A stretch of DNA of 64,000 nt, from NCBI RefSeq assembly GCF_003032475.1, contig NZ_CP028369.1, positions 7,006,001 through 7,070,000 of the forward strand, given 5' to 3'. Each line of letters starts with the position of its first letter. Within the stretch, counting starts at the first letter, position 1. The position numbers were made by a program, and so were the translations under genes. Source of the DNA: Streptomyces sp. P3. GTDB taxonomy: Bacteria; Actinomycetota; Actinomycetes; Streptomycetales; Streptomycetaceae. The notes below the pieces were generated by a model. That model saw nothing but the letters and a program-made list of their open reading frames with translations, was not told the DNA's origin and made no database searches. Shown piece after piece: positions 51,518-60,676 of this stretch.

Positions 51518-52852
51518 GTGACCGAGGTCCTGCTGCTCCTGCTGGCCCTCCTGCTCACACTGGCCTGCGCGGTGTTCGTCGCGGCCGAGTTCTCGCTGAC
51601 CACCGTCGAGCGCGGTGACCTGGAGCGAGCGGCGGAGGCGGGTGAGCGTGGTGCCGGGGGCGCGCTGAAGGCCGTACGCCGTCTGACGGTCCAGCTCTCC
51701 GGCGCCCAGCTCGGCATCACGGTCACCTCGCTGGTGATCGGCATGCTTGCCGAGCCGTCGCTCGCGGCGCTTCTTCAAGGCCCGCTCAAGGCGGTCGGGC
51801 TGGGCGGCGCCGCCTCGTCGGTGGCGACGGTGCTGGGTGTGGCCCTCTCCACCGTGGTGCTGATGGTGGTGGGCGAGCTGGTGCCGAAGAACTGGGCGAT
51901 CTCCCGTCCGCTGGCCGTGGCCAAGGTGGTGGCCGGCCCGCAGCGCGGCTTCACCGCGGCATTCGGGCCGTTCATCCGCCATCTGAACAACACCGCGAAC
52001 CGGTTCGTCCGTCGCGTCGGCCTGGAGCCCGCCGAGGAACTGGCCTCCGCCCGCACCCCTGAGGAACTGGTCGCGCTCGCCCGGCACTCGGCCGCCGAGG
52101 GCGCCCTGGAGGCGGACTCCGCCGAACTGTTCGTGCGCACGCTGCACTTGGGCGAGCTGACCGCGGAGAACGTCATGACGCCGCGCGTGGACGTCAAGGC
52201 GCTCGAAGCGCACGCGACGGCCGCGGACGCGGCGAACCTGACGCACGCCACCGGCCTGTCCCGCTTCCCGGTGTACCGCGACAGCCTGGACGAGGTCATC
52301 GGGACCGTCCACATCCGCGACGTCCTCGCCCTGGAACCGGAGAAACGGGCCGTCACCCTGGTGACCGAGCTGGCCACCGCACCCCTGCTGGTGCCCGACA
52401 GCCTGACTGCCGACCGGCTGCTGGAGCGGCTGCGGGAGAAGCGCACCATGGCCGTGGTCATCGACGAGTACGGCGGCACGGCGGGCGTGGCGACGATGGA
52501 GGACATCGTCGAGGAAGTCGTCGGCGAGGTCCGCGACGAGCACGACCCCGTCGAGGTGCCCGACCTGCTGCCCGCGCAGACCGGCGCGGACGGCCGCGCG
52601 GTGTGGGAGGCGGACGGCGGCGTCCGCCTCGACCAGCTCGGGGAGATAGGACTCGCGGCGCCGGAGGGCCCGTATGAAACCGTGGCCGGCCTGATCGCCA
52701 CCCGCCTCGCCCGCATCCCCGCCAAGGGCGACACCGTCGACCTCGACGGCTGGCAGCTGGACGTCCTGGACGTCGAGCACCACCACGCAGACCGGATCCG
52801 CATCACCGAACCGGCCCAGGTGCCGGCCGGGGCCGGGGAGGAGTCCCGATGA
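51518..52852 (+). CDS. CorC/HlyC-type (CNNM) membrane protein with CBS domains, copy 1
   Basis: The product is 444 residues. A DUF21/CNNM membrane domain at 1-190 (FVAAEFSLTTVERGDLERAAEAG; GAQLGITVTSLVIGMLAEPSL; VGELVPKNWAI) precedes two CBS domains (NVMTPRVDVKALEAHAT; LVTELATAPLLVPDSLTADRLLERLREKRTMAVVIDEYGGTAGVATMEDIVEEVVGEVRDE). A C-terminal CorC/HlyC domain (GPYETVAGLIATRLARIPAKGD) follows. Family members export Mg2+ or related cations. It overlaps the next gene by ATGA, so the two probably form a heteromer. Confidence 0.92.
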   Translation: MTEVLLLLLALLLTLACAVFVAAEFSLTTVERGDLERAAEAGERGAGGALKAVRRLTVQLSGAQLGITVTSLVIGMLAEPSLAALLQGPLKAVGLGGAASSVATVLGVALSTVVLMVVGELVPKNWAISRPLAVAKVVAGPQRGFTAAFGPFIRHLNNTANRFVRRVGLEPAEELASARTPEELVALARHSAAEGALEADSAELFVRTLHLGELTAENVMTPRVDVKALEAHATAADAANLTHATGLSRFPVYRDSLDEVIGTVHIRDVLALEPEKRAVTLVTELATAPLLVPDSLTADRLLERLREKRTMAVVIDEYGGTAGVATMEDIVEEVVGEVRDEHDPVEVPDLLPAQTGADGRAVWEADGGVRLDQLGEIGLAAPEGPYETVAGLIATRLARIPAKGDTVDLDGWQLDVLDVEHHHADRIRITEPAQVPAGAGEESR

Positions 52853-53871
52853 CCACCCTGCAACTCCTCATCGGCGCCCTGACACTGCTGACCAACGCGT
52901 TCTTCGTGGGCGGCGAGTTCGCCCTGATCTCCGTGCGCCGCAGCCAGATCGAGCCGCACGCCCAGGCAGGGAACACACGGGCCCGGATGACCCTGTGGGG
53001 CCTTCAACACCTCTCCGCGATGATGGCCACCGCCCAGCTCGGCATCACCGTCTCCTCCCTGGTGCTCGGCGCGGTCGCCGAACCGGCCATCGCGCACCTG
53101 CTGGAACCCGGCTTCAACGCGGTCCACATCCCGCACGGCCTGGTGCACCCCATCGCCTTCGTTATCGCCCTGACGGTTGCGACCTACCTGCACATGCTGA
53201 TTGGCGAGATGGTCCCCAAGAACATCGCCCTGGCCGCACCGGTCCCGACCGCACTCCTGCTCGGCCCGCCGCTGGTAGCCCTCACCCGGGCCCTGAAGCC
53301 GGTCGTGTTCGGCATCAACGCCTTCGCCAACACCCTGCTGAAACTGCTGCGCGTCGAGCCGAAGGACGAGGTCGAGTCGGCGTTCACCGACGACCAGCTC
53401 GCCCGCATGGTCCTCGACTCCAGCCAGGCCGGCCTGCTCTCCAGCGCCGACGGCGAACGGCTGCGCGACGCCCTGGAGCTGGGCACCCGCCCGGTCGGCG
53501 AGATCCTTGTCCCCGCCCAGAAGATGCGCACCGTCGCCGACACCGTCACCCCGGGCGAACTGGAGCGGACCGCAGCCGCTGCCGGCTACTCCCGTTTCCC
53601 GGTCACCGGCCCGAACGGCACCCTGCTGGGATACCTCCACATCAAGGACACCCTCGGCATCACCGACCGCGACCAGCCCTTCCCGCGCACCGTCCTGCAC
53701 CCGATCACCCAGGTCCGCATCGACACCCCGCTGGACGACACCCTCACCGCCCTGCGCGCCGACGGCAGCCACCTGGCCGCCGTCACCGGCGAGGCCGGCG
53801 CGGTCCTCGGCTTCGTGACCATGGACGACGTCCTGTCCGAACTGGTCGGCCCCGCACCGGCCGCCGCCTGA
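52849..53871 (+). CDS. CorC/HlyC-type (CNNM) membrane protein with CBS domains, copy 2
   Basis: The product is 340 residues. It has the same DUF21 membrane domain (FFVGGEFALISVRRSQIEPHAQ; ATAQLGITVSSLVLGAVAEPAIAHLL; LIGEMVPKNIALAAP) and two CBS domains (GEILVPAQKMRTVADTV; LTALRADGSHLAAVTGEAGAVLGFVTMDDVLSELVG). It lacks the C-terminal CorC/HlyC domain of its partner, so the pair has an asymmetric architecture. ATGA overlap with copy 1 shows coupling. Probable cation transport. Confidence 0.92.
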   Translation: MTTLQLLIGALTLLTNAFFVGGEFALISVRRSQIEPHAQAGNTRARMTLWGLQHLSAMMATAQLGITVSSLVLGAVAEPAIAHLLEPGFNAVHIPHGLVHPIAFVIALTVATYLHMLIGEMVPKNIALAAPVPTALLLGPPLVALTRALKPVVFGINAFANTLLKLLRVEPKDEVESAFTDDQLARMVLDSSQAGLLSSADGERLRDALELGTRPVGEILVPAQKMRTVADTVTPGELERTAAAAGYSRFPVTGPNGTLLGYLHIKDTLGITDRDQPFPRTVLHPITQVRIDTPLDDTLTALRADGSHLAAVTGEAGAVLGFVTMDDVLSELVGPAPAAA

Positions 53872-53930
53872 CCACCGGGCCACCTCGTGCGCGCCCCCGC
53901 ACGAGGCGTCCCGCCTGGTACACCTTCCGC

Positions 53931-53946
53931 TCTACAGTGATGCAGA
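53931..53946. promoter_or_regulatory. Degenerate BlaI-type palindrome TCTAC-AGTGAT-GCAGA
   Basis: One mismatch from the 5-6-5 pattern of the other sites. It lies after the CorC pair and before a decayed acyltransferase gene, so its target may have been lost. Confidence 0.45.
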
Positions 53947-54061
53947 AATCTCTCCTGGAGCGTGACCGCGCTCAACACGCCCGTCCGTCATGCCGGTTGG
54001 CCGGGCAAATAGCGCTGGGTGAAGGAGCAGATACAGCAGGAAGACCGACCACCGCACCCCT

Positions 54062-54530
54062 ATGGACAACGCGCATTGGTCCGCACGCCAGGCTCTGGCG
54101 CACCGGGACCGAGGCCCGCCGGTTCACCCTCACGTCTTCGCCCTGATCCTCGCCAACGCCGCCCTGCTCGGCGTGGAAACCTACCGCCGTCTGACCCAGG
54201 ACTGGTAGTGGTACCTCGAAGGCCAGCCGCGCACCGGCGCCCTCGCGCCCCTGTGGGCGGTCGACGAGGCGTTCTTCATGAGCCTGTTCTTCTTCCTCTC
54301 CGCGGTCTTCGTGCCTGGCTCCTACGACCGCCGGGCGCCCGCCGCTTCCTGGTCGGCCGTCTGCTGCGCCTCGGCCTGCCACTCGTGGTGGGTGCGCTGA
54401 CGATCGTGCCCGGCCTGATGTACGCGTACTACGTGCACTACCGCGGCTATCCGCCGATCTCCTTCCCCGCTACTCCACCGACGTCTACCTCGGACTCTGA
54501 GGTTCCCCCGCTGCTGCGCGGGAGCGGCTG
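54062..54530 (+). pseudogene. Acyltransferase-3-type membrane protein, nonsense and frameshift
   Basis: MDNAHWSARQALAHRDRG opens a frame that reaches LTQDW, then TAG, and continues in frame as YLEGQPRTGALAPLWAVDEAFFMSLFFFLSAVFVPGSYDRR. It next resumes in another frame as FLVGRLLRLGLPLVVGALTIVPGLMYAYYVHYRGYPPISF. The FFFLS and R-L-L-R-L-G-L-P motifs are typical of acyltransferase family 3 (OPG/MdoC-like) membrane enzymes. Only the first few helices remain and the 3' part is missing. Confidence 0.65.
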
Positions 54531-54597
54531 ACTTGCTGATCAGGGCGGGTTGACGTGGTTTCAGGTTCACTTGTTCGGCCGTTGCCTGGTCGGCATA

Positions 54598-55025
54598 GTG
54601 CCTACGACAGCCGGTCACCCGACGGCACGATCAACATGCCCCGGCACAGCCAGACCGGCCTGGGCTTCGGTTACGTCGAGGTGATGGTGCTGGAGTTCGA
54701 CCGCCTTATGGCCGTCTACGGGCGGGTGGTGGGGGTGGTCATCCACCAGGACGGCGGACGCCGGACCTTCGGCGACATCTCCAACGCCGGGGTGCTGGTC
54801 GTCCAGCGCTACACCGAACTGCTGGCGGACGACTTCACGCAGGTCGCCGACTGCACCGCCGCCACCGCGGCCGAGTTCGTCAGAGCCGGATCGGGCGAGT
54901 GGGAGATGCACGGCATGGTCCGGGGATCCGACAGCGACCCGATGCCTTTCACCCTGGAGATGGGCAGCGCGCCCCGGCCCCGCCGCGGCCACACCCCGGA
55001 GGAGCGTCCGGCCGGGACGATCTGA
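54598..55025 (+). pseudogene. N-terminally truncated TerD-like paralogue
   Basis: YDSRSPDGTINMPRHSQTGLGFGYVEVMVLEFDRLMAVYGRVVGVVIHQDGGRRTFGDISNAGVLVVQRYTELLADDF aligns along its length with residues 50-177 of the protein at 22580-23113. The first 50 residues, including the first strands of the fold, are missing, and the preceding sequence is acyltransferase debris. It may be expressed, but the fold is incomplete. Confidence 0.7.
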
Positions 55026-55034
55026 GCGCACCGA

Positions 55035-55240
55035 TCAGAAGTCGCTGCCCGGCTGGGCCGCCAGCACCCGGGCAAGACCGATCTGGTTCGGGATCGACCG
55101 GGCCCGCTCGTCGGCGTGCGTGACGACCAGCCGGGTGCCGTGGGCGAGAGCGGCACGCAGCGCGACGCACAGCGCTCTGCAGCCGTCCGGGCTGAGATAG
55201 GTCACCTCTCCGAGATCGATCTCCCACGAGCACCAGCGCG
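55035..55240 (-). pseudogene. C-terminal STAS-domain fragment
   Basis: The minus strand reads WEIDLGEVTYLSPDGCRALCVALRAALAHGTRLVVTHADERARSIPNQIGLARVLAAQPGSDF, then a stop at 55035. This is the second half of a STAS (anti-anti-sigma-like) domain with the ID-L-x-x-V-x-(Y/F)-L-S-P-D-G motif. No first half or start is present. A frameshifted relative lies at 40408-40673. Confidence 0.6.
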
Positions 55241-55653
55241 GCCGTGGAAACCACCGATGCCCTCATGGGTAGCGACGCACCCGACGTCTATTGGAACACC
55301 CGCGGCACCGCTTGGGGGAACCTGGTCGGAGGCGGTGCCCTACTCCTCGATGACGACCCGGAGATACCTGACCGTAGGGCGGGCCAGACGGCTGTCCGTC
55401 ATTGCCGCTCACGAGTGGGCGGGGAGTCAACTCATTCTCGGTCTGTTCCGGCCAGGTTGGGCACTGGTTCGAGCGAAGCCATCCGGCTGTAGTCGGGACG
55501 TGCCGATGCGCCGGGATCGATGGGACGGTTGCGCGATGCCGTTCCGGACGGGGGTCTGACCCATGAGATCTTTGACCGAAGTGTCCAGTCACAGGCATGT
55601 CGACTGCCGTTGCGGGATGGTTCCTGCTGTCACCGAGCCACAGGGCGTGTCCC
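55241..55653. other. About 410 bases of unassigned sequence left of the IS110 element
   Basis: Frames such as METTDALMGSDAPDVYWNTRGTAWGNLVGGGALLLDDDPEIPDRRAG look partly protein-like but match nothing I recognise and are interrupted. It is probably debris like its left neighbours. Confidence 0.35.
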
Positions 55654-56856
55654 TATAGGGGCCTTGCCGAGTTCCAGGCGCCATCACGGTTCAGACCGCC
55701 CGAGCGGGCCGGTGCCATCCATCCAGCATGTCACCACGCGGGAGGCGAACCATCATGACGACCCGACAGCACAGCACCTCCTCGAGCACGGATCCTCCCG
55801 TTCGGCGCGAGGTCGTTCTGGGCGTGGACACGCACGGCGAGGTTCACGTCGCCGCCGTGCTCTCCCCACTCGGGAAGGTCCTGGACACCGAGTCCTTTCC
55901 GGCCACGGCGGCCGGCTACCGCCGACTGCTCGTCTGGGCCCGCAAGCGAGGGACCGTGCGCCGGGTCGGTGTGGAGGGCACCGGCACCTTCGGCGCGGGC
56001 CTGTCCCGCTACCTACTGACCCAGCAGATCCAGGTGTTCGAAGTGAACCGGCCCGACCGCACGGCCCGCCGGCTGCTGGGCAAGTCGGACCCGCTCGATG
56101 CGCAGGCCGCCGCGCGGGCCGTGCTCAGCGGTCGTGCCCGGGCCCGGGCCAAGTCCGGCGACGGTCCGGTGCACAGCGCCCGGATCTTCAAGCTCGCCAA
56201 GGACTCCGCGGTCAAGGCGCGTACCCAGGCGATCAACCAGCTCAAGGCCGTCCTGGTCATCGCCGATCCCGCACTGCGGGAACGGTTGTCGAGCTTGGGC
56301 AATGCCGAGCTGTTCCGCACCTGCGCGACCCTCAGCCCACCCGGCGGTGGGGGAGACGAGGACGCGGTGGCCCAGGCCACCCACATGACCTTGCGCATGC
56401 TCGCCGAGCGCATTGAACAGCTCACGGGGCAGATCAATGAGCTGAACCAGCGCCTGACCCGGCTCGTCGAACGCCACGCCCCACAGCTGCTCGTGCCGGT
56501 GGGCATCGGTCCGGACAGCGCCGTCACTCTCCTGATCACCATGGGGGACAATCCCGAGCGGCTGAATACCGAGGCGTCCTTTGCTGCCCTTTGCGGAGTC
56601 AGCCCCATCGAGTACTCCTCCGGGCGTCGGAGCACGCGCCGGCTCAACTACGGCGGCGACCGGCAGGCCAACGCCGCCCTGCACCGCATCGTCTTCACCC
56701 GGCTGCGTCACGATCCGCGCACCCAGGCGTACTACGAACGCCGCACGCAGGAGGGCAAGACCCGACGTGAGATCATCCGATGCCTCAAGCGATACGCAGC
56801 CCGCGAGGTCTTCAACCTGGTCAGACCGGTTTCCCGTACCCCTACGTTATAGGGGC
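55654..56856 (+). mobile_element. IS110-family insertion sequence
   Basis: An intact transposase gene lies between two copies of TATAGGGGC, at 55654-55662 and 56848-56856; the right one overlaps the transposase stop. IS110 elements lack long terminal inverted repeats and carry non-coding ends, in characterised members a bridge RNA. The 90-odd bases between the left copy and the ATG would be the place for such an RNA. Exact ends are inferred from the repeated 9 bases and could be off by a few bases. Confidence 0.65.
55755..56852 (+). CDS. IS110-family (DEDD) transposase
   Basis: The product is 365 residues, intact. The RuvC-like DEDD residues are visible as Asp25 (GVDTHGEVHVAAV), Glu74 (VGVEGTGTFG), Asp112 and Asp115 (KSDPLDAQAAARA). 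The C-terminal transposase_20 domain has LLVPVGIGPDSAVTLLITMGD and FAALCGVSPIEYSSGRRSTRRLNYGGDRQANAALHRI, containing the catalytic serine region. The ATG at 55755 is preferred over an upstream ATG on length and family start. No frameshift was seen, so it may be active. Confidence 0.93.
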   Translation: MTTRQHSTSSSTDPPVRREVVLGVDTHGEVHVAAVLSPLGKVLDTESFPATAAGYRRLLVWARKRGTVRRVGVEGTGTFGAGLSRYLLTQQIQVFEVNRPDRTARRLLGKSDPLDAQAAARAVLSGRARARAKSGDGPVHSARIFKLAKDSAVKARTQAINQLKAVLVIADPALRERLSSLGNAELFRTCATLSPPGGGGDEDAVAQATHMTLRMLAERIEQLTGQINELNQRLTRLVERHAPQLLVPVGIGPDSAVTLLITMGDNPERLNTEASFAALCGVSPIEYSSGRRSTRRLNYGGDRQANAALHRIVFTRLRHDPRTQAYYERRTQEGKTRREIIRCLKRYAAREVFNLVRPVSRTPTL

Positions 56857-56921
56857 GTCGGTGATACGACGAGGCGCCGCCGGGTCCGTCCTGACAGGGC
56901 CTCTGCACGGAGCTGTGAGAC

Positions 56922-56959
56922 GACGAAGCCGCATCCGGGCGCTCCGGTGCGGCTTCGTC
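56922..56959. terminator. Perfect 12-bp hairpin right of the IS110 element
   Basis: GACGAAGCCGCA at 56922-56933 pairs exactly with 56948-56959 across a 14-base loop. It probably terminates transcription from the transposase. From 56960 to 57392 I see no gene; a short AT-richer stretch just before 57340 may hold the promoter of the next gene. Confidence 0.6.
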
Positions 56960-57392
56960 GCGAGCTCGGGTGGGCCGGCGCGGCCGATGCGGTCGGCGCC
57001 TGATGCGGTCCGTGTTCCTGGGGCGGTCTTGCAGGATGCGGGGGTTTGCGTCTGCACTTCCTCGCTGGCGTGCTGGATGTACCGCGCCTCATTCAGCGTC
57101 GGCGGGCTCACCCCACTCAGAGCGTCCGGTGCCTGCTGGGGAGGATGCCGATGCAGCGGCCGGCGCCGGCACCCTTGTACTTCGGGACTCTGCACACCGC
57201 TCCAACAGTTGGTGTCGACGCGGAGAAACGAGCCACTGTCGCCCGACAGCCCTCGCCGGACTTCGTCCTGTGCGCCCAGCACCATGAGATGTGGCTGATT
57301 GTGTTCGAAAGAATACTCAGAGTGCTTATCGCTGGTGGCTGAGGGCAGACGTCGAAGCGTTCCTCAGCCGTATGGAAGGACGCTTGATTTTC

Positions 57393-58511
57393 ATGGCTCA
57401 CCGCAAGGTGTATCTGGCCGTCGGCAGGACCGGCACCCGGATCTACCGCTTCGATCCCATCGACGGCGACACTCGCGTCGTTGACAACGTCGCGCCCTAC
57501 GAGAGCGGTTACACCGCCATGGGAGCGCAGTACCGCGGCGACGACCAGGAGCCCCTGTTGCTGGCCGTGAGCGGCAACAAGCTCATCACCATCGACGTGG
57601 CGGCCGGCACTCTCAAGGACCAGGTCATCGACGGGCTGCCGAAGGGGCCTTGGTTCGACGGCGCCATGGACCCCGACGGCAAGAGCCTCTTCGTCGCCGG
57701 CAATCCCGACACACCCAGCTACGCCATCGACGTGGCAGCCGGCAGGGCCACACCCCGCAACTCGCCGGGAGGCGGCCGGTGGGACGACTTCGCCTACCAC
57801 CCCAAGGACGGCCGGCTGTACTCGGTGGAGGGCGACAACGGTGACCTGCTGCTCATCGACCCGGGCCGGCAGCCCACGAAGACCGTTCTGAAGGCTGGTG
57901 TCTTCCCGCCGGCGCAAGCCAGCGGCGCGGCAGGCTCACGCAAGGCGTACGCGGCCACCTTCTTCGACCAGGACGGCAACTTCTACGCCGTCGACTCCGC
58001 GGGCAACGTCAACCACCTCGACATGACCACGGCGAAGATCCCCGATCACTCGCAGCGCATCGGACGGGGCAGGGTGCCCGTAGACGACCTGGAGATCGTG
58101 AACGGCGCCGGGCGTATCACCCCGCTGCCTGTGCCGCCCAGTTACGACGAGATCGTCGTGACGAAGAAGTTCAAGGGGACGTGGGAGAACGGCGAACCCC
58201 GAGGCCGGGTCTACAGCTTCGACCTCACGCTGACGGCCGTCAGCAAAGACAGCGGCACGGCGGAGGACGTCAGGAAGTTCCGCATCTCCTTCGACCTGCC
58301 CACGGCCAAGGGCGCGAAAGCCGAAGCCTCCGGCGTCGACGTCATCGCCCAGGACGGCAAGGCGTATCTGAGCTCGGTGGGAGACCAGTTCCTCGCCGCG
58401 GGCACGTCCCGGACGATCACCGTGCTGATCACCGTGCCGGGCGACCCGACCCATTTGCCCCGGGAGTACCCCCTCGACGGACTCAGGGCCACACGCCTGC
58501 TCAGCCACTGA
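57393..58511 (+). CDS. Beta-propeller-like protein (DUF6923-like)
   Basis: The product is about 372 residues from the ATG at 57393 (MAHRKVYLAVGRTGTRIYRFDP); an ATG at 57372 is also possible. Repeated strands (LITIDVAAGTLKDQVIDG, SYAIDVAAGRATPRN, GRLYSVEGDNGDLLLIDPG, GNFYAVDSAGNVNHLDM) indicate four to six blades. A C-terminal immunoglobulin-like segment follows (GRVYSFDLTLTAVSKDSGTAEDVRKFRISFDLP). There is no signal peptide with this start. Its binding partner is unknown. It lies 100 bases before the cupin gene on the same strand. Confidence 0.7.
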   Translation: MAHRKVYLAVGRTGTRIYRFDPIDGDTRVVDNVAPYESGYTAMGAQYRGDDQEPLLLAVSGNKLITIDVAAGTLKDQVIDGLPKGPWFDGAMDPDGKSLFVAGNPDTPSYAIDVAAGRATPRNSPGGGRWDDFAYHPKDGRLYSVEGDNGDLLLIDPGRQPTKTVLKAGVFPPAQASGAAGSRKAYAATFFDQDGNFYAVDSAGNVNHLDMTTAKIPDHSQRIGRGRVPVDDLEIVNGAGRITPLPVPPSYDEIVVTKKFKGTWENGEPRGRVYSFDLTLTAVSKDSGTAEDVRKFRISFDLPTAKGAKAEASGVDVIAQDGKAYLSSVGDQFLAAGTSRTITVLITVPGDPTHLPREYPLDGLRATRLLSH

Positions 58512-58611
58512 TCACACCGCACAACCCGCCTCGAGCCGTGGCACCGAACATGCGTGGCGTTATCGGGTCCCGCGCCGAGCCGCGGCACACCTGCACACGA
58601 AGGAGTCCCTC

Positions 58612-59529
58612 ATGAGCCTGACCGCCGACCAGACGCCCGCCGGGCAGCCGGAGTACGGCGATGCGACGTACCCCTTCCACATCACCAAGGAAGAGGAACG
58701 GCAGTTGCGCCTTCGCGGCGCCCAGGCCGCCCCGTCCCTTGTGATCGGGCAGGCCACGTCCTTCGACGAGTACACCCGCCAGCTGATGATCCCGCCGGCC
58801 GTCATGGACCTCGCGCGCAAGGCCGAGGACCTGCGCCTGTCGGCCTGGGAAGTCGAGGCGATGCGCAAGCACCTGGCCCCCGCCACCGCACCCGGCGAGA
58901 AGGTGGGCCTGCTGCGCCAGATCCTCGTGGAGAAGTACAAGCACGATCCGTCCCACCCGCCGTACATCCGTGTCGCCTGCACCGGCCGGGGCGACTACGA
59001 CCACCTGGCAGCAAAGCACGGCCACCTCCACCCCGACGACCACCCCAAGGGTGACATCGGCTCGCCCGTCGTCCTCGAGATCTGGCCGGCGCAGCACTAC
59101 TCGCCCATCCACTCCCACGGACACACCACCGGCATCGTCTTCTGCCTCGCCGGCCAGCTCGACGTCATGGTCTACGAGCACCTCGACTGGGACGCCCGCA
59201 AGCTCGGCCTGATCACCCTCACCCCCGGCCAATGCGCCTGGCTGTCCAGGGACAACTACGCCGTGCACCGCGTGTATTGCCCGATGGACGGCGGTGGCGG
59301 CTCCACCGGCCCCGGCTACATGAACGCCTCCGCCGATTTCGGCGCTAGCTTCCACGTCTACCTCAACCCGGAGGAGACCGGCGTCGAGGACGACGACGGC
59401 GACAGCTACAGCCGCGACGCCTTCAACTACATCGACGAAGAATCCAAGAAGCGGCGTGCCTTCGCCACCGAGTCCGATCTCTCCTGGGGCATCCTGCGCC
59501 GGGTCCTGGCCAACACCAAGCTGACCTGA
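58612..59529 (+). CDS. Cysteine-dioxygenase-like cupin protein
   Basis: The product is 305 residues. An N-terminal helical part precedes a cupin fold whose metal site is HSHGHT (His167, His169, with His171 nearby) and a third histidine in NYAVHRVYC (His219). This matches the three-histidine iron site of thiol dioxygenases. Cysteine dioxygenases are normally about 200 residues, so this is a longer relative and its substrate is uncertain. The ATG follows GAAGGAGTC. It may be cotranscribed with the propeller gene. Confidence 0.82.
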   Translation: MSLTADQTPAGQPEYGDATYPFHITKEEERQLRLRGAQAAPSLVIGQATSFDEYTRQLMIPPAVMDLARKAEDLRLSAWEVEAMRKHLAPATAPGEKVGLLRQILVEKYKHDPSHPPYIRVACTGRGDYDHLAAKHGHLHPDDHPKGDIGSPVVLEIWPAQHYSPIHSHGHTTGIVFCLAGQLDVMVYEHLDWDARKLGLITLTPGQCAWLSRDNYAVHRVYCPMDGGGGSTGPGYMNASADFGASFHVYLNPEETGVEDDDGDSYSRDAFNYIDEESKKRRAFATESDLSWGILRRVLANTKLT

Positions 59530-59819
59530 GCCCAGCGATGGTGTGGCACCCCTCCGCCGTGGCTGAGTCCGTGTCGCCATCGCCCAGGCGACTGACGGAC
59601 GACGCCCCGGTGACCGCCACCGAGCGGGCCGCGGCCTCCCGCGCGGAGGGGTTCCCCGGAACTGGCGTCTGGTGTCCCCGACGATGACCGGCACTTGCGG
59701 ACCGGTCACCTCATGCACCCGCCAGGCGGCCGGGCGTCCTCACCGGAGCGTCCGGCCGCAGCACCTCTCCTCGTGAGCGGGGGCTTGCGCGTGCGGTGTG
59801 CCCCCCACGGCGGTGGAGG

Positions 59820-60371
59820 TCACAGAGGGCCATACAGCCAGTTGCCGCGGGCTTCGGCGTCCTCGCTGGTGAAGTACTCGGTCACGGCGGTGCGGATCTC
59901 CTCGGGGCCGAGGGCGCCGTCACCGTTGAGGTCGAGTGCGGCGAAGGCGGTCGCCATGTCCTTGGTGCTGCCGCCGCTCACGGCCTGGCCGAGCAGGGTG
60001 TATTCGTCGAGGGTGATCAGGCCGTCGTTGTCCCTGTCGCAGATGTCCAGGCAGGCGGCGACCACGTCGTGGAGGGCGGAGATCAGCGCGGACTCCTGGG
60101 AGGCGATGGCTCCGCGGACGCCGCGCTCGTACTCGGTGGAGCTGATCAGTCCGTTGCCGTCGTCGTCCATGTGCCGCAGGTGCTGGTCCCAGATGACAGC
60201 GAGGGCGTCCCTCAGCCGTTGCACCTTCTCCGGCTGGGTGGGGACTGAGCCGGCCAGACGGTCGGCGATGGCCGTCAGGTCCTGCTCGTTGAGGGAGCCG
60301 TCCTGGTCGGCGTCGAGGAAGGTGAACATCCGGTGGAGCTTGATGCTCAGCACTGAGCTGTCGATGGTCAT
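59820..60371 (-). CDS. Four-EF-hand calcium-binding protein (calerythrin-like)
   Basis: The product is 183 residues with four EF loops: DADQDGSLNEQD (about 18-29), MDDDGNGLISSTE (about 66-77), DRDNDGLITLDE (about 108-119) and DLNGDGALGPEE (about 142-153). All have acidic residues at the chelating positions, so four Ca2+ could bind. The layout is that of calerythrin and the sarcoplasmic calcium-binding proteins, which act as cytoplasmic calcium buffers or sensors. The ATG at 60371 is chosen because the longer frame above it is Arg-rich shadow. Confidence 0.92.
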   Translation of the reverse strand: MTIDSSVLSIKLHRMFTFLDADQDGSLNEQDLTAIADRLAGSVPTQPEKVQRLRDALAVIWDQHLRHMDDDGNGLISSTEYERGVRGAIASQESALISALHDVVAACLDICDRDNDGLITLDEYTLLGQAVSGGSTKDMATAFAALDLNGDGALGPEEIRTAVTEYFTSEDAEARGNWLYGPL

Positions 60372-60676
60372 GGCTCGCTGTGTCTCCGCTCTTCGAGGCG
60401 CTCGCGCCGGCGAACACCGGGCAGTGGCAAGGTGGTTGACGGGGCCGTCACGGCGATCGGCTCCAGGGCGCTGCCTACCCATGGGCAGGAGGCAGCTCGC
60501 CTCGCGAAGGGTGTTTCATCCGTAGGAATGAACCGCTGGTCCGTGTGGCGTAGCAGGGGGCATCGCCTGGGGACGGTGAGGGGGACCGGCGGCTCCGGGC
60601 CAGGGCCGCCCCCACCGGTTCCAGCACGTGCCGAAACCCGGTCGAACATGCTCCAGAGTGTGTATGAGGAACAGCC

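Noticed and set aside
51023-53883. Long minus-strand frames opposite the CorC-type genes
   Set aside because: Antisense shadows; the plus-strand genes have complete CNNM/CBS motif sets.
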